Positions 17,296-23,329 of a stretch of DNA of 33,575 nucleotides are shown here, in pieces. Source of the DNA: a virus. Position 1 is the stretch's first letter, and the number at the start of each line of letters is the position of its first letter. The DNA is taken from positions 1 to 33,575 of the IMG/VR virus record IMGVR_UViG_3300035187_001625; one strand, written 5' to 3'. The notes below the pieces were generated by a model. That model saw only the letters and a program-made list of their open reading frames with translations, did not search any database and was not told where the DNA came from. The translations under genes were made by a program, and so were the position numbers.

Positions 17296-18847
17296 AGATT
17301 ATTCCTCGTGCTTCTATTTGTGCCATTTGCGTTCTTAAAATTGTACCAGCAATTTGTTTAGATTGTGTAAAATTTATTATTGCGCTTACAGGCTGTGCGA
17401 ATGTTAAGCATATGCTGTCCGCACAATCACTTGAGCGTACGCCGCGTTTTTTCATGTCTTCTTTTTTCTCCATGACTAAACGAGAGTTGCTGTCTATGCG
17501 ATATCGCACACCACATAAGTCACTATGTAATTCATCGCTATCTGGTATTTTGACCGGACCATCCATTAACCAGGCTTTAAGCTCTGCCCACATTTCAGCG
17601 CGCTTATTGTTATACTTGTATTGGTTTAATGGTGAACTTCCAGCGTTAACGCCTACTACAATACTATCGTGACCTAATTCCTTCAAACGGTCAACAATAC
17701 CAGCACCTAAGCCGCCTACGTCTACAAATACTTTTGCCGGGCGTTCTTCCATGATAATACGATGAACCATTCCTGTGATTTCCATGGTGTCTTTTTTAAC
17801 GTGGGTTTCAAGCTTGTACGCAATGCGTCCACGCCTGCGGATAATAGCTGTCCTATCAGAGCCAAAACGAGCTGGGTCAACCCCAATGAGCAAAGGGCCA
17901 ACATAGTCATTGTAATTAGATTTGCGTGCTTGCATGACAAGCTCTGTGTCAATGAACGTATCTTCGCCAGATAATTGGAAAGATTCTGCCGCACAACATG
18001 GGTACTCTTGCATGAATGACCGTTCACCGTCTGCTCCATTTACGCTAAACTCCACTATTTTATTTCTGCGCCACATTATTTGTTCGGGGGTAAGATTGTA
18101 TTGCTCTGCCAAACGCTCTTCTTCTATGGTCATCAGGAAGCCTTCTGGTAGTGGTAATACATATTCTTCTTGCCAATACCATGGCACAAACACAGCAATA
18201 AATTCCGATTCCCCGGCTTCTGCTTTTTGCCACATCTGATGAAAAAAATTACCAACGCCGTTAGCTGTGGATTCTAATATAATTTCAGTGTTAATGGCAT
18301 TGGGCACCGCCTGAAAAATACCTTTTGCATGTTCACTAGCATGCGCCCAGAATGCTGCTTCAGAGCCATGTAGTAGCTGGATTGTTGCTGAACGTCCTGT
18401 TGCTTGGTTTTCTGCGGTACCTAGTTTGTAACCGCTGTCTAGTTTTCCAAAAATTAATTCTTTGGCGTTAGACGTGGTTACTTCAGGCTTAACCAGTACT
18501 GGCGTATTTTCATAATAACGTTGCGCCATTTTGTATAAGTTTTGTGTAGCGTCCATGGCATGAGTTAGTATGAAAGCTTGTGTACCGTGACGGTGTATTA
18601 CTTGATGATAAAATCTTGCGCCAATGTAAGTAGAAACGCCTTGTTGTCGTCCTTTTAAAATAACGGCTCTTACTTTACCAGTTTTTTGTCGTTGCTCTTC
18701 TAATTTGGAATGTATGTAAAGTTGTGCGCGATTAAGCTGAAAAGGTTCTATTTTTCCATCCTTGGCTCGTATTTTTAAACATTTGGAAGCAAAATGCTGA
18801 AAATTATCTTTAAGTTTTTGTCTTATGGCTCTTTCTCGTTCATCCAT
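17279..18847 (-). CDS. terL: Terminase large subunit
   Basis: This 522-residue ATPase/nuclease has a Walker A GRQQGVST at 66-73 and a Walker B-like HGSEAAFW with the acidic residue at E163. The coupling motif ILESTANG is at 190-197. The RNase H-like nuclease has D324 (GVDPARFGSD), D376 (FVDVGGLGAG) and a late Asp in SSDCADSICL. All key residues appear intact. The start ATG has only a weak ribosome-binding site. It overlaps portal by 17 bp, but the small subunit lies about 2 kb away across a plus-strand island. The fit to P22/Sf6-like headful terminases is by neighbours. Confidence 0.92.
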   Translation of the reverse strand: MDERERAIRQKLKDNFQHFASKCLKIRAKDGKIEPFQLNRAQLYIHSKLEEQRQKTGKVRAVILKGRQQGVSTYIGARFYHQVIHRHGTQAFILTHAMDATQNLYKMAQRYYENTPVLVKPEVTTSNAKELIFGKLDSGYKLGTAENQATGRSATIQLLHGSEAAFWAHASEHAKGIFQAVPNAINTEIILESTANGVGNFFHQMWQKAEAGESEFIAVFVPWYWQEEYVLPLPEGFLMTIEEERLAEQYNLTPEQIMWRRNKIVEFSVNGADGERSFMQEYPCCAAESFQLSGEDTFIDTELVMQARKSNYNDYVGPLLIGVDPARFGSDRTAIIRRRGRIAYKLETHVKKDTMEITGMVHRIIMEERPAKVFVDVGGLGAGIVDRLKELGHDSIVVGVNAGSSPLNQYKYNNKRAEMWAELKAWLMDGPVKIPDSDELHSDLCGVRYRIDSNSRLVMEKKEDMKKRGVRSSDCADSICLTFAQPVSAIINFTQSKQIAGTILRTQMAQIEARGIIYGSGE

Positions 18848-18902
18848 GGCGATATTTTAGTTAGTCTGTTATTATCTGAATTCTAAATAAAAAGGAGTGA
18901 AT
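18848..18902. promoter_or_regulatory. Divergent interval between terL and plus-strand island
   Basis: Only 55 bp separate the terL start from the first island gene. On the plus strand a weak candidate promoter is TTAGTC, 17 bp, TAAATA, followed by AAGGAG for the next gene. On the minus strand I see only poor matches, so terL may depend on a phage- or host-encoded activator or on a promoter further upstream. Confidence in any single box is low. Confidence 0.3.
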
Positions 18903-19193
18903 ATGACAGAAGATTTAAGGCAAGACATGACAAAATTTGTCACTATTATGATGATAAAAAACTTTGAGTGTATTGAAGAGTTCTTAGTGGAATATCATAT
19001 TCCAGAAGATGATTGTCATGAAGTGTTTTTTAAATGCGCGGAAGCATTAATTAATTCAATGTTTGTAACATTGCTTGACAACACAGATGATGATGTAAGA
19101 GATAACGTTGCTGGTGAATTTTTAGGGTACATGTCTAAGTTTAGTCGGGAGTATTTTTCCTCTAAAAAAGCAGGGGTTTATCGTGAGCACTAA
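18903..19193 (+). CDS. Acidic helical protein, function unknown
   Basis: This protein has 96 residues from the ATG at 18903 (MTEDLRQDMTKF). A GTG in frame at 18897 overlaps the AAGGAG ribosome-binding site and is not the likely start. It is acidic and probably all helical, with a Cys/Phe-rich middle (DDCHEVFFKCAEALINSMFV). It is the first gene of the plus-strand thymidine kinase island, convergent with nothing and divergent from terL, and its end overlaps the next gene by 11 bp. I recognise no family. Confidence 0.65.
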   Translation: MTEDLRQDMTKFVTIMMIKNFECIEEFLVEYHIPEDDCHEVFFKCAEALINSMFVTLLDNTDDDVRDNVAGEFLGYMSKFSREYFSSKKAGVYREH

Positions 19194-19425
19194 AAACATT
19201 AATGACTTGTATGATGAGTTTTACAAACACATAGACAATCTTTATACAATAACCGCTGAAACCAACCCTAAATTATACAACACAAGAGATGCAGACGACT
19301 TAAGCCAGATACTTTTAATCATGAACACCATGCTACCTAATTGGTTAATGTTGTGTAAAGAAGCTAAGCGGTTAGCTGCATTAAGAAAAGCGGAACATGA
19401 CGCACTTGATTATCTTGCTTATTAA
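19183..19425 (+). CDS. Small helical protein, function unknown
   Basis: This 80-residue protein starts at a GTG (19183) with AGGGG about eight bases upstream, inside the end of its neighbour. It begins MSTKNINDLYDEFYKHIDNL. The body is helical and mildly acidic, with a hydrophobic patch ILLIMNTMLPNWLMLCKEA. It ends with an amphipathic RLAALRKAEHDALDYLAY. It is coupled to the preceding gene by overlap and lies 27 bp before the thymidine kinase. It may act in early take-over, but no function can be assigned. Confidence 0.65.
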   Translation: MSTKNINDLYDEFYKHIDNLYTITAETNPKLYNTRDADDLSQILLIMNTMLPNWLMLCKEAKRLAALRKAEHDALDYLAY

Positions 19426-19452
19426 ACTTGTTAATTGTGCGCATGAGGCAAT

Positions 19453-19995
19453 ATGAAATTATACTTTTACTATAGCGCTATGAATGCCGGAAAGAGCACT
19501 AGTCTTATACAGGCTGCGCATAACTATGAGGAAAGGGGGATGCGTGTACTCACGCTCATCCCTGCTGTTGTCGGAAGAACAAGAATAGAATCGCGGATAG
19601 GGTTAACAAGAGATGCAATTGTGTACGATGGAAACAGTTTGGATGCTAGTTTGTTTGATGGCGTGTCATGTGTCTTTGTTGATGAGTCGCAGTTTCTTAC
19701 CAAGAGCCAGGTTATCTTCTTGGCTGGTGTTGTCGATACTTTTGATATTCCAGTGCTGTGTTATGGTTTGCGCACTGATTTCATGGGAGAACCTTTCGAA
19801 GGTAGTAAGTACCTATTATCATTGGCAGATGAAATCATAGAGATTAAAACCATCTGCTCTTGTAGTAAGAAAGCCACGATGAACATCAGAATAGACGCTG
19901 ATGGGAAGCGTATTGACGAAGGCGACCAAGTTCAAATAGGCAGAGAAGAAAGTTATGTTTCTGTTTGTCGGGCTGATTTTTTTAAAACTAAATAA
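19453..19995 (+). CDS. tdk: Thymidine kinase (type II)
   Basis: This 180-residue enzyme phosphorylates thymidine with ATP to dTMP, salvaging nucleoside for phage DNA. The P-loop SAMNAGKST is at 8-16, the Walker B VFVDESQF with D77 and E78, and the conserved CYGLRTDFMGEPFEGS lasso region at 103-118. The structural zinc site keeps C135, C137 and C172, but the fourth ligand, His in E. coli Tdk (CRKHY), is Asp here (CRADF, D175). Overall similarity to E. coli Tdk is clear (YFYYSAMNAGKST, DIPVLCYGLRTDF, EGDQV.IG..E.YVSVCR). It is shorter than the 205-residue E. coli protein at the C-terminus. Confidence 0.95.
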   Translation: MKLYFYYSAMNAGKSTSLIQAAHNYEERGMRVLTLIPAVVGRTRIESRIGLTRDAIVYDGNSLDASLFDGVSCVFVDESQFLTKSQVIFLAGVVDTFDIPVLCYGLRTDFMGEPFEGSKYLLSLADEIIEIKTICSCSKKATMNIRIDADGKRIDEGDQVQIGREESYVSVCRADFFKTK

Positions 19996-20005
19996 GGGGA
20001 AAACA

Positions 20006-20194
20006 ATGGATGATAGAACAGAAGAAGTGATTAAGTGCGCTATAGAGCATTTCACATCAGAGCAACACGAAATGACAAACAGGATTTGTGAAGCGGTTAA
20101 GCAAATTACTGCCGTACTTGATTCTATTTGCCTTGATATTGAAGAAATAAAGCGAAATTACATCCAGAATAGCCGAATACATAATCCAGAATGA
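20006..20194 (+). CDS. Small acidic coiled-coil-like protein
   Basis: This protein has 62 residues from the ATG at 20006, chosen because AAGGGGA lies six bases upstream; a longer frame extends into the tdk end without a ribosome-binding site. It begins MDDRTEEVIKCAIEHFTSEQ. The rest is helical with heptad-like hydrophobics (ICEAVKQITAVLDSICLDIE). It lies 10 bp after tdk and is the last gene of the island. The family is unknown. Confidence 0.65.
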   Translation: MDDRTEEVIKCAIEHFTSEQHEMTNRICEAVKQITAVLDSICLDIEEIKRNYIQNSRIHNPE

Positions 20195-20209
20195 ACGAAC
20201 TGTATGCTT

Positions 20210-20270
20210 GGACAAAGCTTTGCAGTACATCCTGCTCAAGCTATGCTTTCGAAGCTACGCATCGTTGTCC
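20210..20270. repeat. Structured region after the tdk island
   Basis: GGACAA (20210-20215) and TTGTCC (20265-20270) close a region that contains GCAG/CTGC (20223-20235) and GCTT/AAGC hairpins. It follows the last island gene by 15 bases and could end or process that transcript, although no T run follows. Its right part holds, in reverse orientation, the 23-bp motif also found at 22405-22426 and 23330-23352. Confidence 0.5.
20235..20257 (-). repeat. Repeated intergenic motif, copy A
   Basis: Read on the minus strand it is TAGCTTCGAAAGCAT followed by AGCTTGAG. It differs from copy C at three of 23 positions. All three copies lie between genes. Confidence 0.6.
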
Positions 20271-20495
20271 GTATTAGAGTAATGATGGCGGTGATAATAA
20301 AAAGAACAGTGTTTTGGGCAAGTAGAATTTTGGGTGGGGATTTTTTGTAAGATGTTTTTTAATTAAACATTGTTTTGATATTTGAAAATTATAGCTAGGC
20401 AAAAATAGGGGGTACTATAAATATAAATTTTAATTTCAAAAGGGCAATCGTTTTTCTACAGACATTTCCATTCAGTCTCATTTCTACAAATTGCA
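20271..20495. other. AT-rich stretch without a gene
   Basis: No frame here has both a start with a ribosome-binding site and a credible length. An in-frame 22-codon ORF at 20282-20350 has only a weak GAG upstream. It contains a short inverted repeat ATGTTT/AAACAT near 20351-20370 and the octamer TTTCTACA twice, at about 20453 and 20481. A packaging or origin signal is possible but not shown. Confidence 0.5.
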
Positions 20496-20522
20496 CAAAA
20501 ATAAACAGGGATTATCTCCCTG
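20496..20522 (-). terminator. Intrinsic terminator for the 26-residue gene
   Basis: On the minus strand CAGGGA, a 5-base loop and TCCCTG form a perfect 6-bp stem, followed by TTTATTTTTG. It is 21 bases after the stop of the small gene. On the plus strand no T tract follows, so it acts one way. Confidence 0.75.
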
Positions 20523-20543
20523 CCATCTCTATGTCATTCTTAT

Positions 20544-20624
20544 CTAGCTTGCTATATCGTGAGCAATCATCATAATCATTGCGCCGCACCACATCATGCC
20601 AAGCACTTGAGCTAATGTTAACAT
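20544..20624 (-). CDS. 26-residue hydrophobic, Met-rich membrane peptide
   Basis: The frame starts MLTLAQVLGMMWCGAMIMM and ends with IAHDIAS. Residues 3-20 are hydrophobic enough for one membrane-spanning helix, with six methionines plus one Trp and one Cys. An excellent ribosome-binding site (AGGAG, five bases before the ATG) is preceded by a consensus promoter at 20662-20690. A clear terminator follows, so this is a complete one-gene transcription unit. No relative is recognised. Candidate roles are membrane modulation, superinfection exclusion or lysis control. It could also be a regulatory RNA that happens to carry a short frame. Confidence 0.65.
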   Translation of the reverse strand: MLTLAQVLGMMWCGAMIMMIAHDIAS

Positions 20625-20661
20625 ATCATCTCCTGTAATTGCTTTATCATCTAATGACAAC

Positions 20662-20690
20662 ATTATATAACTACCGTTAACACGTGTCAA
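20662..20690 (-). promoter_or_regulatory. Perfect sigma-70 promoter (P1)
   Basis: TTGACA (20690-20685), exactly 17 bp, then TATAAT (20667-20662) on the minus strand. Both boxes match the consensus completely. Transcription should start near 20655 and run about 30 bases before the 26-residue gene. The 16-bp near-palindrome GTTAACACGTGTCAAC (plus strand, 20676-20691) covers the -35, so a regulator probably binds here. Confidence 0.85.
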
Positions 20691-20691
20691 C
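20676..20691. promoter_or_regulatory. Operator-like palindrome over the P1 -35 box
   Basis: GTTAACACGTGTCAAC is a palindrome except for one pair. The undecamer CACGTGTTRAC within it also occurs next to the -35 of the early promoter at 21726. The shared sequence suggests a common regulator. Confidence 0.5.
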
Positions 20692-20833
20692 ACTTATCAA
20701 TCATTATTAGCACAATATCTTTATTGTTGTCCGAGATGTGTCTGCTAACTATTATCCCCGACCAACCAAATATCCGACCTCCTAGGAAGCTCTACAAGCG
20801 ATTATCTCATACTAGGTAATACATTTACTCAAG

Positions 20834-20860
20834 AAACAAAAAAAGCCCGCTATGGGCTTC
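20834..20860 (-). terminator. Intrinsic terminator after terS
   Basis: AGCCC, a 5-base loop and GGGCT (20844-20858) followed on the minus strand by TTTTTTTG. It lies about 20 bases after the terS stop. It separates terS transcription from the small gene unit downstream. Between it and P1 (20691-20833) I see no gene. Confidence 0.85.
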
Positions 20861-20876
20861 TATGTCGTTCGTTGCA

Positions 20877-21299
20877 TTATTCTAGTTCTTTTAGTGCATC
20901 TTCGTGTTTAACTGTGACTGTTTGCTCGATAGTTTGCTTATCGCCATAAACTTTCGGAATTAACTTACACGCAATCCATTTCCTAGTATCAGCTATCAAT
21001 CTCTGTGATTGCGAATAACCACTATCTACTCGTTTATTTCCTTTATCATCTTCATAATACAACTTTTCAGACGCAATTTTATCCAATTCATCAACCATTC
21101 TTTGTGCTTGTACTTGCTTAGCTCTTGCGTATTTGCCCGAAAATGCTTCATCTTTCCACAACCAATCATAAATTGTATTAACTGGCGGTAAATCATACTT
21201 TTCGACTAATTTTTCCAAACTATCTGTATGTGTAGCAACAATTGAGCATATTTTATCAGCTAATTCTTGTTGAAACTCCGATAGTTCTTTTTTTAGCAT
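20877..21299 (-). CDS. terS: Terminase small subunit (Sf6 gp1-like)
   Basis: This protein has 140 residues, the same length as Sf6 gp1, to which the layout matches: an N-terminal DNA-binding part (ELADKICSIVATHTDSLEKL, then PPVNTIYDWLWKDEAFSGKYARAKQVQAQRM) and the closing DTRKWIACKLIPKVYGDKQ. It recognises the packaging start site and stimulates TerL. The ribosome-binding site is AAAGGA, seven bases before the ATG, and the gene lies two bases after the zinc-finger gene. It is unusual in being about 2 kb from terL, with an oppositely oriented island between, and in the early part of the genome. The pac site is often in this gene in relatives. Confidence 0.88.
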   Translation of the reverse strand: MLKKELSEFQQELADKICSIVATHTDSLEKLVEKYDLPPVNTIYDWLWKDEAFSGKYARAKQVQAQRMVDELDKIASEKLYYEDDKGNKRVDSGYSQSQRLIADTRKWIACKLIPKVYGDKQTIEQTVTVKHEDALKELE

Positions 21300-21301
21300 G
21301 A

Positions 21302-21571
21302 CTAATCCTTTTTCTTAAATCTTGATTTCTTAGTAGATTCGGATTGCGAAGCATTGAAGACAGCGTCTGAGCTTAACAACGCTACTTCTTCTTTATTTTC
21401 GTTCACTTCAACAGCTTGCTTAACTTCAGCTTGTTTATCGCTTTCAAACTGCTCTTGCTCTTCAACTTCCAAGTATCCTGTTCCCTGGCACTCAAAACAG
21501 CGTTTCATTAAGCACCCTAGCGCTCTAACTTTCTTTTGTCCTCTGCAAGCATCACATCTTACATACGCCAT
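21302..21571 (-). CDS. Zinc-finger protein with DnaJ-type Cys repeats
   Basis: This 89-residue protein has two Cys pairs: C6-x2-C9 followed by RG, and C25-x2-C28 followed by QGTG. These resemble the CxxCxGxG repeats of the DnaJ zinc domain, and one more Cys (C20) lies between. The second half is acidic, low-complexity and ends RFKKKD. GGGGA and a short spacer precede the ATG. It is co-transcribed with terS (2-bp gap). Possible roles are a zinc ribbon adaptor for terminase or an early regulator; neither is shown. Confidence 0.7.
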   Translation of the reverse strand: MAYVRCDACRGQKKVRALGCLMKRCFECQGTGYLEVEEQEQFESDKQAEVKQAVEVNENKEEVALLSSDAVFNASQSESTKKSRFKKKD

Positions 21572-21716
21572 CTTATCCCCAAAATCTGTTTATAAGTTTG
21601 TGTATAACGTTAACATCATTAGTTAAATCATACACATCTTGACTTGATAACTCTTTATACGATTAGTTCATGATAACACGCAACAATAATATTTACAAAA
21701 TATCTAAATATTTGAT
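21572..21716. promoter_or_regulatory. Leader/promoter interval of the terS operon
   Basis: No gene is visible. On the minus strand, TTGTAA, 17 bp, TATCAT (about 21700 to 21672) is a plausible promoter for the zinc-finger and terS genes. A second candidate, TTGCGT, 18 bp, TATAAA, lies downstream of it. The stretch is AT-rich and sits back-to-back with the early plus-strand promoter. Confidence 0.4.
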
Positions 21717-21731
21717 TGTCACGTGTTGACA
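21717..21731. promoter_or_regulatory. Inverted repeat at the early promoter -35
   Basis: TGTCACGTGTTGACA has perfect 5-bp arms (TGTCA/TGACA), and its right arm is part of the -35. The core CACGTGTTRAC is shared with promoter P1. Confidence 0.5.
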
Positions 21732-21754
21732 TAGTAAACTAGTTTTACTATAAT
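21726..21754 (+). promoter_or_regulatory. Perfect sigma-70 promoter (P2) for the early plus-strand operon
   Basis: TTGACA (21726-21731), 17 bp, TATAAT (21749-21754). Both boxes are perfect. The spacer is itself an operator-like palindrome (21732-21750). Transcription should start near 21761 and serve the genes from 21797. Confidence 0.9.
21732..21750. promoter_or_regulatory. Cro-type operator candidate O1
   Basis: TAGTAAACTAGTTTTACTA is a near-palindrome with TAGTAAA and TTTACTA half-sites around CTAG. It fills the spacer of P2. The minus-strand version at 26751-26769 matches at 15 of 19 positions, and the copy at 26782-26800 at 16 of 19. Confidence 0.65.
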
Positions 21755-21796
21755 GCATACATAACGACAACATTATAAAACAATTAAGGAGATATC

Positions 21797-22048
21797 ATGA
21801 ACGCAATACTTGTTAAAACATTAGCAGCAACAGACACAAAAGGGCTACGTTACAAAGCTTCAACGCCTAACGGCCAATCACTTACTATTAGCTTCAATAG
21901 CGAATTAGATTACAAAGATAACATGGCCTTAGCTGCTCAATTGTTAGCAACAGAATTAAACTGGTCTCATGAATTCTATGGCGCAACTCTTAACCCTGAT
22001 GCCATGGTGTTCGTTCCAGCAAACGACTATCACAATTTTAAAGTGTAA
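21797..22048 (+). CDS. First early-operon protein, function unknown
   Basis: This 83-residue protein begins MNAILVKTLAATDTKGLRYK and is followed by STPNGQSLTISFNSELDYKD. It looks like a small alpha/beta protein and has no membrane segment. The ribosome-binding site is AAGGAG, six bases before the ATG. As the first gene behind the strongest promoter in the window it should be among the earliest and most abundant products, a usual place for host take-over or anti-defence proteins. That role is inferred from position only. Confidence 0.75.
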   Translation: MNAILVKTLAATDTKGLRYKASTPNGQSLTISFNSELDYKDNMALAAQLLATELNWSHEFYGATLNPDAMVFVPANDYHNFKV

Positions 22049-22087
22049 TCTTGCGGGCTACGGCCTACCATTATAAAACAATATAAA

Positions 22088-22100
22088 GGGGCATAGCCCC
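22088..22100. other. GGGGC hairpin between early genes
   Basis: GGGGC, ATA and GCCCC form a perfect 5-bp stem 40 bases after the first early gene. It is followed on the plus strand by ACATGGG rather than T residues, so it is not a typical terminator. It may reduce downstream expression or protect the upstream message. Confidence 0.45.
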
Positions 22101-22116
22101 ACATGGGAGAAGAGAG

Positions 22117-22323
22117 ATGGTGACTAAACATGATGAGAAATTAGGAACTTATATTGAGATTCGTTGGTGCGTGGCTGATGTCCATACATTGGGTTTTGAT
22201 TTAACTGATGAACAAGCTATTCAAGTATTGCAAATTGCTAAAAAAAACCATGATGCAAGCATTGGCATAAACTGGGAGTTTCTTGAAGACATAGCATGCA
22301 ATGTCAAAAGAAATGTTTATTAG
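22117..22323 (+). CDS. Small early protein, function unknown
   Basis: This 68-residue protein begins MVTKHDEKLGTYIEIRWCVA. It continues DVHTLGFDLTDEQAIQVLQI, then AKKNHDASIGINWEFLEDIA. The central 'LTDEQA..VL.......HDA..G.NW..L...I' resembles a short protein seen in plasmids and phages of Proteobacteria, with no known role. An AG-rich sequence, GGAGAAGAG, precedes the ATG. Confidence 0.7.
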   Translation: MVTKHDEKLGTYIEIRWCVADVHTLGFDLTDEQAIQVLQIAKKNHDASIGINWEFLEDIACNVKRNVY

Positions 22324-22359
22324 TGGAACAATCCAAATAATGTTAAGTTTATCTAACAC

Positions 22360-22387
22360 TTGACAATCAATAACAATCATATACAAT
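22360..22387 (+). promoter_or_regulatory. Secondary early promoter
   Basis: TTGACA (22360-22365), 16 bp, TACAAT (22382-22387). The -35 is perfect and the -10 matches five of six. It would give a leader of about 45 bases carrying the hairpin at 22402-22427. No O1-like operator is present. Confidence 0.65.
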
Positions 22388-22401
22388 ATATACAAACAAT
22401 T

Positions 22402-22427
22402 GCTCAGCATCAAAAGATTGCTTGAGC
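22402..22427 (+). repeat. Leader hairpin holding repeated motif copy B
   Basis: GCTCAGCATC pairs with GATTGCTTGAGC around an AAAA loop, with two single-base bulges. The motif part (22405-22426) matches copy C at 23330 with two mismatches and one gap. It lies 13 bases before the next start codon, upstream of its AGGGG. Confidence 0.6.
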
Positions 22428-22440
22428 GTAGGGGCTTAAC

Positions 22441-22674
22441 ATGAATATGACAGACATACACGATATGTTTCACGAATACTTAGACGCTACTAATTTACAA
22501 ATTTTCATCGAGGACATGGAGTTTATCCCATCGGAAGTTTTACTTAAATTCCCGAAAGCTTACGATAAACTTTTCGATGCTTGGTTTGACAGGCAAGAAA
22601 TAACATGGGTAAACACAATTGACGATGACGGTTACTTTAAACTCATGCCATCGCCCGATGATTACGATATTTAA
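22441..22674 (+). CDS. Acidic early protein, function unknown
   Basis: This 77-residue protein begins MNMTDIHDMFHEYLDATNLQ and is strongly acidic (a C-terminal run DDDGYFKLMPSPDDYDI). An acidic, small, early protein next to a secondary promoter could be a DNA mimic or a protein inhibitor, but that is a guess. The start is set by AGGGG six bases upstream. Confidence 0.7.
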   Translation: MNMTDIHDMFHEYLDATNLQIFIEDMEFIPSEVLLKFPKAYDKLFDAWFDRQEITWVNTIDDDGYFKLMPSPDDYDI

Positions 22675-22692
22675 TAACAACAAAGGAATAAT

Positions 22693-22884
22693 ATGGATAC
22701 TAAACACTTAATAAATAACGCTTTAATCCAATTCGCCTACGCTATTGGCTGCGTTGATACAATAAAAACGGAGATAGAACAAAACAATAAGATATCAACT
22801 CAAACAATCGACAATCTACGAGACCATCTCGATACTTACATCGATGACTTAATTTTAATGAAAAGACATTGCGGGAATGAATAA
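22693..22884 (+). CDS. Small helical early protein, function unknown
   Basis: This 63-residue protein begins MDTKHLINNALIQFAYAIGC. It is predicted as two or three helices with acidic surfaces. An AAAGGA ribosome-binding site lies six bases before the ATG. Its end touches the start of the next gene (the stop overlaps a possible earlier start at 22877). Confidence 0.7.
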   Translation: MDTKHLINNALIQFAYAIGCVDTIKTEIEQNNKISTQTIDNLRDHLDTYIDDLILMKRHCGNE

Positions 22885-22885
22885 T

Positions 22886-23080
22886 ATGCAACTTTTTACA
22901 GTTAAACAATTTGCTGAACGCTGGCCATACTTAACTTATGGCGGTTTGCGCTACAAGATTTTTAACCAATATGATAACGGTCTGTTTGCGTCAGGTGCAA
23001 TCATCAAAGACGGTAAAAAAGTCCTAATTGACGAAGATAAATTCTTCGCCTGGTTAAAACTACGCAGTAAAAACGATTAA
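22886..23080 (+). CDS. Excisionase/AlpA-like winged-helix DNA-binding protein
   Basis: This protein has 64 residues from the ATG at 22886 (MQLFTVKQFAERWPYLTYGG). An ATG at 22877 is also in frame but its GGGA is directly adjacent, so the later start is preferred. The pattern 'FTVKQFAERWPYLTYGGLRYKIF...GAIIKDGKKVLIDEDKFFAWL' is that of small winged-helix excisionase-type proteins, with a recognition helix near 14-27 and a wing strand at about 42-52. No integrase is present, so it is more likely a transcription or replication regulator. Confidence 0.7.
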   Translation: MQLFTVKQFAERWPYLTYGGLRYKIFNQYDNGLFASGAIIKDGKKVLIDEDKFFAWLKLRSKND

Positions 23081-23104
23081 TTACAACAAAACAAGGGGAA
23101 AACA

Positions 23105-23326
23105 ATGAACTATTTGATTATCAACAAAAAAAACGTGCTTGAGTTTGTGTATAGCATAGATTTAGACGCATTTATTAAAACAGTGCTTGCTGATAGTGAT
23201 GTACATCTACAATCAGTATCAAAGTGCGGTGATAGTATTTACGTCAATGGGCATGACTATTTAGCACAAAAACATAATTTACAAAAACCTGGGTTAATTA
23301 CGGACAAACAGGAAAACCCATTTTAA
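23105..23326 (+). CDS. Small early protein, function unknown
   Basis: This 73-residue protein begins MNYLIINKKNVLEFVYSIDL. It is mixed alpha/beta, with an SIYVNGHDYLAQKHNL segment and a polar C-terminus. AAGGGGA lies six bases before the ATG. It is the last gene before the motif copy C and the terminator at 23382-23413. Confidence 0.7.
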   Translation: MNYLIINKKNVLEFVYSIDLDAFIKTVLADSDVHLQSVSKCGDSIYVNGHDYLAQKHNLQKPGLITDKQENPF

Positions 23327-23329
23327 GCG

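Noticed and set aside
20210-20276. tRNA-like fold suggested by the TTCGAAG loop and closing stem
   Set aside because: No 7-bp acceptor stem, anticodon arm or CCA-compatible end can be built, and the TTCGAA lies in a repeated motif.
20282-20350. 22-codon plus-strand frame after tdk
   Set aside because: The ribosome-binding site is weak, there is no terminator or promoter, and the length is no better than chance.
22886-23080. Excisionase belonging to a temperate integration module
   Set aside because: The fold fits, but no integrase or attachment-site pattern was found, so a regulatory role is more likely.
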